From Nitriliruptorales bacterium (GTDB taxonomy: Bacteria > Actinomycetota > Nitriliruptoria > Euzebyales > Egibacteraceae): a stretch of 14,028 nucleotides of DNA. Shown one piece after another: positions 1 to 5,954 of this stretch; the stretch's first letter is position 1; the number at the start of each line of letters is the position of its first letter. The translations under genes were made by a program, and so were the position numbers. The notes under the pieces are model-generated. The model ran no database searches. It had not been told where the DNA came from and worked only from the letters and a program-made list of their open reading frames with translations. The stretch is from contig SLAO01000163.1 of assembly GCA_007126835.1 (NCBI GenBank), forward strand, positions 1 through 14,028, in the 5' to 3' direction.

Positions 1-2
1 GC

Positions 3-515
3 GCGATGGCCCGCGGCGGCGGCGAGCGGTCCTATCTCGAGCTCATCGACGGCATCCGCGCGCGCGACCCCCAGGCGGTGTTCCGCTCCTCGTTCATCGT
101 CGGATTTCCCGGGGAGACCGACGAGGACGTGGCGGTGCTGGAGCGCTTCTTGACCTCGGCCGCGCTGGACTGGGTCGGGTTCTTCCCCTTCTCGCTGGAG
201 GAGGGCACGGCGTCGGCGTCGCTACCCGATCACGTCCCGCTCGACGAGGCGCGCGCCCGCCGGGACCACCTCCTCAGCGTGGCCGAGTCGGTGGCCGAGG
301 ACCGCGCCGAAGCCTTCGTGGGTCGCACGCTGGAGGTCCTCGTCGAGACCGTCACCGACGACCACGTCGTGGGACGGTCGTATCGGGAGGCGCCCGAGAC
401 CGACGGGGAGGTGCGCGTCAGCGGCTGCCAGGTCCCCGTCGGCCGGTCGGTGGCCGCCCGCATTACCGCCACCGACGGGATCGACCTGCTCGGCGATCCA
501 GTGGCGGCGCGTTGA
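3..515 (+). CDS. rimO: Ribosomal protein S12 methylthiotransferase RimO, C-terminal part (5' end outside window)
   Basis: RimO is a radical-SAM enzyme that adds a methylthio group to the conserved aspartate of ribosomal protein S12. Only about the last 170 residues are visible. The reading frame is open from base 3, so the start and the CxxxCxxC iron-sulfur motif lie upstream. What is seen: the YLELIDGIR segment, the radical-SAM strand with IVGFPGETDED (roughly visible residues 32-42), and a C-terminal TRAM-like domain with VGRSYREAPETDGEV. The GRSYxxAPExDG motif is typical of RimO rather than MiaB, and a separate, complete miaB lies at 8728. The stop codon overlaps the cinA TTG start in TTGA, suggesting translational coupling. 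In many actinobacteria pgsA follows rimO; here it is missing. The family call is firm, and RimO over MiaB is likely from the motif. Confidence 0.9.
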   Translation, partial: AMARGGGERSYLELIDGIRARDPQAVFRSSFIVGFPGETDEDVAVLERFLTSAALDWVGFFPFSLEEGTASASLPDHVPLDEARARRDHLLSVAESVAEDRAEAFVGRTLEVLVETVTDDHVVGRSYREAPETDGEVRVSGCQVPVGRSVAARITATDGIDLLGDPVAAR

Positions 516-1789
516 GCAGCCGATCCCTGGCCGCCGAGGTCGTCGCTGTCGGCAGCGAGTTGCTCCTGGGCGACGCCGTGGACACGAACTCGGCGACGAT
601 CTCGGCGCGACTCGCCGAGATCGGCGTGGACGTCTACCGGCACACCACGGTCGGGGACAACCTCGCCCGGCTCGGCGAGGTGATCGAGGGCGCGTCCGCA
701 CGAGCCGGCGCGGTCATCGTCACCGGCGGGTTGGGGCCGACCCAGGACGACCTCACCCGCGATGCGATCTCCGTGCTCGCCGGCGTGGAGCTGGAGCGCT
801 CCAACGCACTCGTTGAGTACATCGAGGGCTACTTCGCGTCCCGCGGGCGGGAGGCCACTGCGAGCAACCTTCGCCAGGCCGACATCCCCGTGGGCGCCCG
901 GGTTCTGGACCCTGTGGGGACCGCGGCGGGGTTCGCGGCCGACATCAACGGCGCGACGGTGTACTGCCTGCCGGGCGTGCCGTGGGAGATGATCGCGCTG
1001 CTCGACCGCGACGTGGTGCCCGAGCTCGCGCGACGATCGGGCGCCGGTATCACCGTCAGCCGTTGGGTGCGCACCGCAGGGATGGGCGAGTCGACCGTGG
1101 CCGACATGGCCGCCGACCTCGTGGCCCGGCTCGACGCGGTGGGCAACCCCACCGTCGCCTTCCTCGCCTCCCGCGGGGAGACCCGCGTGCGTGTCACCGG
1201 CAAGGCAGACACCCGGGCGGCAGCCCTTGCGCTCGTCGACCCGGTCGTGGACGAGCTCACCAGCCTCCTGGGTGCGGGGGTGGCCGGTGTTGACGACGAG
1301 GGCGTCGAGCACGCCGTCGCCCGTCAGCTGACCGCCGCGGGCTGGACGCTGGCGGTGGCCGAGTCGGTGACAGGAGGTCGGGTCGGGGGGCGGCTGGTCG
1401 GCGTCCCGGGCGCGTCGTCCTGGTTCCGCGGCGGGCTGGTGGCCTACGCCACCGACGCAAAAACCTCGCTCGTCGGTGTCGATGCCGAGACGCTGGCGGG
1501 GGCTGGACCCGTCAGCGAGGGGACCTCCGGCGAGCTGGCGCGCAACGCCGCCGCGCGCCTCGAAGCCGACGTGGGCCTTGGCGTGACCGGGGTGGCCGGC
1601 CCTGAGTCACAGGGCGGGCTGGACCCTGGGACGATCTGCCTCGCCGTCGCCCTGCCAGACCGCTCGACGCCCACGCGGACCGTCGAGCTGCCCAGCCGCG
1701 GCCGCGACGTGGTCCTCGAGTTCGCGGCCAGCGCTGCGATCGACTTCCTGCGCCGCAGGCTGGCGAAGACAGCGGCACCCGGCTGGTGA
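512..1789 (+). CDS. cinA: CinA family protein: CinA N-terminal domain plus nicotinamide-nucleotide amidohydrolase domain
   Basis: This is a two-domain CinA of 425 residues, close to the usual length of about 415-430. The N-terminal MoCF/COG1058 domain shows VGSELLLGDAVDTNS (about 13-27), GGLGPTQDDLT (72-82) and LPGVPWEM (153-160). A linker domain follows, then the C-terminal PncC-type domain. That domain carries AESVTGG (283-289) with the probable nucleophile Ser285, and a glycine-rich GVTGVAGPESQGG segment. The known role of the C-terminal domain is to deamidate nicotinamide mononucleotide, feeding NAD salvage; the N-terminal domain is linked to ADP-ribose hydrolysis. I chose the TTG start at 512 because it overlaps the rimO stop (TTGA) and puts the conserved AEVVAVGSELL close to the N terminus. 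No strong ribosome binding site is seen, in line with coupling. The stop overlaps thpR by 4 bp. cinA just upstream of recA is a widespread order in Gram-positive bacteria. Confidence 0.93.
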   Translation: MSSRSLAAEVVAVGSELLLGDAVDTNSATISARLAEIGVDVYRHTTVGDNLARLGEVIEGASARAGAVIVTGGLGPTQDDLTRDAISVLAGVELERSNALVEYIEGYFASRGREATASNLRQADIPVGARVLDPVGTAAGFAADINGATVYCLPGVPWEMIALLDRDVVPELARRSGAGITVSRWVRTAGMGESTVADMAADLVARLDAVGNPTVAFLASRGETRVRVTGKADTRAAALALVDPVVDELTSLLGAGVAGVDDEGVEHAVARQLTAAGWTLAVAESVTGGRVGGRLVGVPGASSWFRGGLVAYATDAKTSLVGVDAETLAGAGPVSEGTSGELARNAAARLEADVGLGVTGVAGPESQGGLDPGTICLAVALPDRSTPTRTVELPSRGRDVVLEFAASAAIDFLRRRLAKTAAPGW

Positions 1790-2349
1790 CGCCGGTGCCT
1801 GGGCGGGAGCGGCTGTTCGTGGCCGTCGATGTCGCCGACGAGGCGCGCGCGGCCCTCGCCGAAGCAGTCGAGCCCCTGCAACAGCGGTGGCCCTCGTTGC
1901 GGTGGGTGCGCCCCGAGAGCTGGCACATCACCTTGGCCTTCGTCGGTCAGGTCAGCCCCCGACGCGCCGCCGCGGTTGATGCCGCGGCGCACTGCGCCGC
2001 GGCGGGCATCCGGGTCTTCGAGGTGCGCCTGTCGGGGGCACTGGGCACGTTCGGCCGCTCGGTGCTGTGGGCCGGGCTGGCGCCCTCGCCACCGCTGGAG
2101 CACGTGGCTCGCGGCACGCGTGGGGCGTTGGCCGATCGCGGCATCGCGACCGACGACAAGCCGTTTCATGCCCACCTGACCCTGGCCCGACCCCCTCGGC
2201 GGGGCCGGTTGCCCGCGGAGGCCAAGACCGTGGACTGGGTCGGTCCCACTGCCGGGTGGGACGTGGGTCGACTGGCGGTCCGCCGGTCCGAGCCCGCGCC
2301 GGGCGGGGCGCGCTACCCCTCGCGGTTCAGCGCGCCGCTGCCTCACTGA
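1786..2349 (+). CDS. thpR: RNA 2',3'-cyclic phosphodiesterase (2H phosphoesterase)
   Basis: This 187-residue protein has the usual length of ThpR/LigT enzymes, which open 2',3'-cyclic phosphates on RNA and were first described as 2'-5' RNA ligases. It opens with RLFVAVD, typical of the family. The two catalytic HxTx motifs are both present: HITL with His47 and HLTL with His130. The arrangement WHITLAFVGQ followed about 80 residues later by FHAHLTLAR is diagnostic. The GTG start overlaps the cinA stop (GTGA), so it probably belongs to a rimO-cinA-thpR transcription unit. The gene ends only 13 bp from the end of the convergent arsM. The physiological substrate is unknown for most bacterial members. 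The assignment is strong. Confidence 0.92.
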   Translation: MTPVPGRERLFVAVDVADEARAALAEAVEPLQQRWPSLRWVRPESWHITLAFVGQVSPRRAAAVDAAAHCAAAGIRVFEVRLSGALGTFGRSVLWAGLAPSPPLEHVARGTRGALADRGIATDDKPFHAHLTLARPPRRGRLPAEAKTVDWVGPTAGWDVGRLAVRRSEPAPGGARYPSRFSAPLPH

Positions 2350-2362
2350 AAGGCTGTGGCCG

Positions 2363-3118
2363 CTAGGTCGCCTTGACGGCCCGGATGATCGCGGCGTGCA
2401 TGCCGTCGGCGACTTCGTGGGTGAACTCGACCTCGGCGTGCTCGAAGCCGACGGCGTGTAAGCCCGCGCGGTACTCCTCGTCGGACCACGCTCCAGCGAC
2501 GCAGCCCACGAAGCTGCCGCGCTCCGCGCGCTCGGCGGGCGACAGGCGCGCCTCGGCGACGACGTCGCTTACGCCGACCCGTCCGCCGGCATCGAGCACA
2601 CGGTGCATCTCGGCCATGACCGCCGGCTTGTCCAGCGAAAGGTTGATGACGCAGTTGGAGATGATGACGTCGACGCTTCGGTCGGGCAGGGGGATGTCCT
2701 CGATCGCGCCCTTGAGCAGCTCCACGTTGGCCGCACCCGCCTCGTCGACGTTGCGTCGGGCCAGGTCGAGCATCTCGTCGGTCATGTCGAGGCCGTAGAC
2801 GGTGCCCTCAGGACCCACGCGCCGGGACGACAGCAGCAGGTCGATTCCACCTCCCGAGCCAAGGTCGAGCACCCGCTCGCCGGCGCGCAGCTCGGCAACG
2901 GCGGTGGGGTTGCCGCACCCGAGGCTGGACAGGCGGGCGGCGTCGGGCAGGTCCCCGGTCTCGTGGGCCTCGTACAGCGCGGCACCGAAGCCCTCCTGAA
3001 AGCCGGTGTCATCGCAGCAGGAGGCCTGCTGAGTGCTCCCGACGGCGGAGGCCGCGGCGGCGTAGCGCAGCCGGACCTGCTCCTGCAGTTCTGGACGATC
3101 CTGTGGCGCGGTGTTCAT
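2363..3118 (-). CDS. arsM: Arsenite S-adenosylmethionine methyltransferase ArsM
   Basis: This 251-residue class I methyltransferase should transfer methyl groups from S-adenosylmethionine to trivalent arsenic in the cytosol, yielding methylated and partly volatile arsenicals. The SAM-binding motif VLDLGSGGGIDLLL spans 83-96. The three cysteines that bind arsenic in the family are recognisable: Cys68 in SLGCGNP, Cys156 in SNCVINLS and Cys206 in GCVAGA. An extra Cys34-Cys35 pair is also present. The ATG at 3118 gives a normal N terminus and shares one base with the arsR stop (TGATG); a GAGG ribosome binding site lies 7 nt upstream inside arsR (3126-3129). The frame is open further upstream, but that part lies over arsR and is not family-like. 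It is co-transcribed with arsR. No arsenate reductase or arsenite pump is in the window. The call is confident. Confidence 0.94.
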   Translation of the reverse strand: MNTAPQDRPELQEQVRLRYAAAASAVGSTQQASCCDDTGFQEGFGAALYEAHETGDLPDAARLSSLGCGNPTAVAELRAGERVLDLGSGGGIDLLLSSRRVGPEGTVYGLDMTDEMLDLARRNVDEAGAANVELLKGAIEDIPLPDRSVDVIISNCVINLSLDKPAVMAEMHRVLDAGGRVGVSDVVAEARLSPAERAERGSFVGCVAGAWSDEEYRAGLHAVGFEHAEVEFTHEVADGMHAAIIRAVKAT

Positions 3119-3465
3119 CAGGTCACCTCGAGGGGTTGTGGGGGAGCAAGGACGTCGGCCAACCGACGCAACGTCTCGTTGTCGAGCGAGTAGTACGCCC
3201 AGGTCCCGCGTCGCTCGCGTTGCACCAGCCCGGCGTCGAGCAGGGTCCGCAGGTGGTGGCTGACCGTGGGCTGGGACACCCCGAGCGGCTCGGTGAGGTC
3301 GCAGACGCACACCGGTTGAGGGCTTGCCGCCAGCAAGTTGACGATTCGCACCCGGTTGGGGTCGGCCAGCGCCCGGCACAGCCGCGCGATGTCGGCCGTG
3401 TCGGCGTCGGACCACGCCGGCGCGGCCAGCGGAGTGCAGCACGCGACTTCACGCTCGGGTGCCAT
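3118..3465 (-). CDS. arsR: ArsR-family metalloregulator (probable As(III)-responsive repressor)
   Basis: This is a 115-residue winged-helix repressor of the ArsR/SmtB family. Family features are RALADPNRVRIVNLL, the CVCDL motif (Cys53, Cys55) ahead of the DNA-binding helix, LGVSQPTVSHHLRTL (61-75) as the helix-turn-helix, and a wing RRGTWAYYSL. CVCDL is the start of the classic arsenic site CVCDLC, but the third cysteine is threonine here. An N-terminal Cys9-Cys10 pair could supply the missing ligands, as in the Corynebacterium glutamicum type of ArsR. The ATG at 3465 is preceded by a good ribosome binding site. As first gene of the arsR-arsM operon it most likely represses its own promoter and is released by arsenite. 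The matching palindromes upstream support this. A different metalloid inducer, such as antimonite, cannot be excluded. Confidence 0.92.
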   Translation of the reverse strand: MAPEREVACCTPLAAPAWSDADTADIARLCRALADPNRVRIVNLLAASPQPVCVCDLTEPLGVSQPTVSHHLRTLLDAGLVQRERRGTWAYYSLDNETLRRLADVLAPPQPLEVT

Positions 3466-3473
3466 GGTGTGCG

Positions 3474-3480
3474 CCTTCCT
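3474..3480 (-). promoter_or_regulatory. Ribosome binding site of arsR
   Basis: On the - strand AGGAAGG lies 8 nt before the ATG at 3465. It is a strong match to the anti-Shine-Dalgarno sequence and supports this start over the GTG-rich alternatives. Confidence 0.75.
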
Positions 3481-3506
3481 GGGCTGAGTTCATCCTGCCG
3501 GGCGGA

Positions 3507-3530
3507 CTACATCGACGGGTGTCAATGTAG
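3507..3530. promoter_or_regulatory. arsR: Probable ArsR operator 1
   Basis: A 24-bp near-palindrome with arms CTACATCGA and TCAATGTAG (one mismatch) around a 6-bp spacer. It lies just downstream of the inferred arsR start point. The form, two arms of about 9 bp containing ATCGA/TCAAT, is like operators of actinobacterial ArsR/SmtB proteins. The core CATCGA-N6-TCAATG recurs at 3550-3567. Confidence 0.65.
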
Positions 3531-3550
3531 CGCTGCGATGGTAGCGCTGC
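3527..3550. repeat. Short direct repeat GTAGCGCTGC in the arsR promoter
   Basis: The 10-bp sequence GTAGCGCTGC occurs at 3527-3536 and again at 3541-3550, separated by GATG. Each copy contains the palindrome AGCGCT. The pair fills the space between the two ArsR-type operators and covers the -10. It may be a second protein site or simply a by-product of operator duplication. Confidence 0.5.
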
Positions 3551-3565
3551 ATCGATCGATGTCAA
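3538..3565 (-). promoter_or_regulatory. Probable arsR-arsM promoter
   Basis: On the - strand a perfect -35 TTGACA (3565-3560) is followed, after 16 bp, by TACCAT (3543-3538), which matches four of six -10 positions. Transcription would begin near 3531 and give a 5' leader of about 65 nt. The -35 lies inside palindrome 3548-3569, and the start point is next to palindrome 3507-3530, so a bound repressor would block the polymerase. A second TTGACA lies at 3525-3520 but has no good -10 behind it. Confidence 0.6.
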
Positions 3566-3569
3566 TGCA
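3548..3569. promoter_or_regulatory. arsR: Probable ArsR operator 2
   Basis: A 22-bp near-palindrome with arms TGCATCGA and TCAATGCA (one mismatch) around a 6-bp spacer. It has the same core as operator 1, with centres 40 bp apart, and covers the -35 of the arsR promoter. A perfect 12-bp palindrome CATCGATCGATG (3550-3561) is nested in it. A lone half-site TCAATGCA follows at 3585-3592. Confidence 0.65.
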
Positions 3570-3667
3570 CGGGGGCGGCGGGAGTCAATGCAGGGGGCAG
3601 CGGGACCTGCGGGGGGCGAGGCGCCGAGCGTGGCATCCTGCATCGAGTGGGCCAGTTCCCGGCAGGT

Positions 3668-3681
3668 CGAACAACTGTTCG
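3668..3681. promoter_or_regulatory. LexA-type SOS box of recA
   Basis: CGAAC-AACT-GTTCG is a perfect match to the Gram-positive/actinobacterial LexA operator GAAC-N4-GTTC, with both outer C and G. It lies 109 bp before the recA start and abuts the -10 hexamer, a position in which LexA would block transcription. LexA itself is not in the window. Confidence 0.88.
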
Positions 3682-3682
3682 C

Positions 3683-3688
3683 TATGAT
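3683..3688 (+). promoter_or_regulatory. recA promoter -10 element
   Basis: TATGAT lies one base after the SOS box and matches five of six consensus positions. No good -35 is found at 16-18 bp upstream, as is common for actinobacterial promoters. The transcript would start near 3695, giving a leader of about 95 nt. The leader shows no hairpin that I would call. Confidence 0.65.
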
Positions 3689-3780
3689 GCTCGTCAACAG
3701 GCATCACCGTCCGCTTCCCCCCGATGTCCCACCCTCCGGTTACGGTGATCAGGCAGTCCCCACCGTCCGTCGATCGAACC

Positions 3781-3785
3781 AGGAG
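3781..3785 (+). promoter_or_regulatory. Ribosome binding site of recA
   Basis: AGGAG is 5 nt before the ATG at 3791 and fixes the start of recA. Confidence 0.8.
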
Positions 3786-3790
3786 CACCG

Positions 3791-4836
<1,046 letters not shown>

Positions 4837-4840
<4 letters not shown>

Positions 4841-5340
4841 GCGCGGAGCACACCGCAGTCGATCGTGAGGTCGAGGCCGCCGTGGGCTTCATCCTGCGGT
4901 CCACGCGGCAGCGCCCCCAGACCGAGGCGGAGCTTGCTGCCAAGCTGCGTGATCGTGACGTGCCCGCCCACAGCATCAAAGCGGCGCTGGCCCGGGCTCG
5001 GGAGCTGGGCGCGGTCGACGATGCCGCCTTCGCTCGAGCGTGGGTCACCGAGCGCGGTGAGCAGCGCGGGTACGGCGCTGCGCGTCTGCGTCAGGAGCTC
5101 GTGCGGCGGCAGGTGCCTGACCCGGTCATCGACGTCGCCCTCACGCAGCTCGCCGACCGGGACGAGGAGGCCACCGCAACGCAGCTGGCCTCGGAGCGCT
5201 TCGCCCGGTTGCCCGACTCGCTCGAGGCCGAGAAGGTCGCGTCGCGGCTGGTGGCCTTCCTCGTGCGCCGCGGGTACCCGCAGGGTTTGGCCCGCCGCGT
5301 CGCCCTCCGGGTCAGCGGCCTCGACCGGCAGTGGGACTGA
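4837..5340 (+). CDS. recX: Regulatory protein RecX
   Basis: This 167-residue, highly charged, helical protein is the usual RecX partner, which caps or inhibits RecA filaments. Family features are the three-helix repeats: FILRSTRQRPQTEAELAAKLRDRDVP (about 18-43), LGAVDDAAFARAWVTERGEQRGYGAARLRQELVRRQVP (57-94), and a third repeat near the C terminus with VASRLVAFLVRRGYP. The DDxxFARxWVxxR and RGYxxxRLRQEL patterns are typical. The GTG start at 4837 overlaps the recA stop (GTGA) and no strong ribosome binding site is seen, so translation is probably coupled. A strong hairpin 24 bp after the stop would end the recA-recX unit. Confidence 0.95.
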
Positions 5341-5363
5341 CCGAGGCCGGCACCGGGACCTTC

Positions 5364-5392
5364 ACCCGTGGCCGGCGGCACCGGTCACGGGT
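5364..5392 (+). terminator. Probable terminator after recX
   Basis: Arms ACCCGTGGCCGG and CCGGTCACGGGT pair as a 12-bp stem (one G-U pair) around the 5-nt loop CGGCA. The downstream sequence ATCCATCTTCT has only scattered Ts, so it is not a classic U-tract, but such hairpins are common ends of actinobacterial transcripts. Confidence 0.6.
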
Positions 5393-5435
5393 ATCCATCT
5401 TCTAGGCTGGCGGCGCCCCTACGGAAGGCGCGACG

Positions 5436-5720
5436 GTGACGGTGGTGCAGGCCTGGATCATCGCGGGAGTCCCCGCGCTGGCGTTCGCGCTCATCGCGTT
5501 CATCGGCCGGGCGTGGTGGCGGGCCCTGCTGGGCTACCTCTTCCTGCTGGTCGGTTTCGCGGTGCTGGTCACCGTCGACCGGGCCTCAGCGGCCGTGTTC
5601 GCGCTGATCGTCGCGCTGATGTACGCCGCCGGTCGCGGGGGCGATATCGAATCCGAGCCGTTCGATCCCACAAGCGGCAGTCGTGCCCTCCAGGCCCAGC
5701 ACGAAGGGGAGAACCGCTAG
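5436..5720 (+). CDS. Small membrane protein of unknown function (three predicted membrane segments)
   Basis: I do not recognise a family for this 94-residue protein. Three hydrophobic stretches can be seen: about 5-23 (QAWIIAGVPALAFALIAFI), 29-48 (RALLGYLFLLVGFAVLVTVD) and 51-66 (SAAVFALIVALMYAAG). They are followed by a polar, acidic tail of about 28 residues. A WW pair precedes the second segment. A GTG start with GGAAGG 7 nt upstream (5423-5428), codon use like that of its neighbours and a position between recX and rny argue that it is a real gene. It may be read from its own promoter, since a hairpin separates it from recX and TAGGCT at 5403-5408 could be a -10. RNase Y, encoded next, is also membrane-anchored, but any link between them is speculation. 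Confidence 0.72.
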   Translation: MTVVQAWIIAGVPALAFALIAFIGRAWWRALLGYLFLLVGFAVLVTVDRASAAVFALIVALMYAAGRGGDIESEPFDPTSGSRALQAQHEGENR

Positions 5721-5771
5721 ACCCGCCCGCGCGTCACCCTCCCTCCTACCGCGACCGTAGGTAAGCGGCCG

Positions 5772-5801
5772 TTGACGCTCCGGTGATCATCGCCGTATCA
5801 T
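5772..5801 (+). promoter_or_regulatory. Probable rny promoter
   Basis: TTGACG (5772-5777) and TATCAT (5796-5801), each five of six to consensus, are 18 bp apart. This is one of the best sigma70-type promoters in the window. Transcription would start near 5808, about 147 nt before rny. Confidence 0.7.
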
Positions 5802-5807
5802 TCGGCT

Positions 5808-5954
5808 GACCAGGGCGTTTGCCGCTGTGCGGGGCGCCGGTCAGGTGGATCGAGGCTTCGGTCCGGGGCTCCGCTGGGGAGGCAGCGGCAGCCCGACGAG
5901 AGGTCGCGCCGAGGTCCCGCACAGCGAAAGCGCCAACGAGCGACTGGAGCGTGC
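5808..5954 (+). other. Long 5' leader of rny
   Basis: This is the inferred untranslated leader between the promoter and rny. It is GC-rich, and I see no riboswitch signature, no convincing small gene and no clear terminator-like hairpin. It ends in GGAG (5946-5949), 5 nt before the rny ATG. An open frame beginning at ATG 5819 runs on into rny in another frame; I do not regard it as a gene. Confidence 0.4.

Noticed and set aside
2363..3442. An ArsM reading frame open for 359 codons, far upstream of the chosen start
   Set aside because: The extra N-terminal part lies over arsR in another frame and reads as arginine- and proline-rich sequence with no family likeness. The TGATG junction and ribosome binding site support the ATG at 3118.
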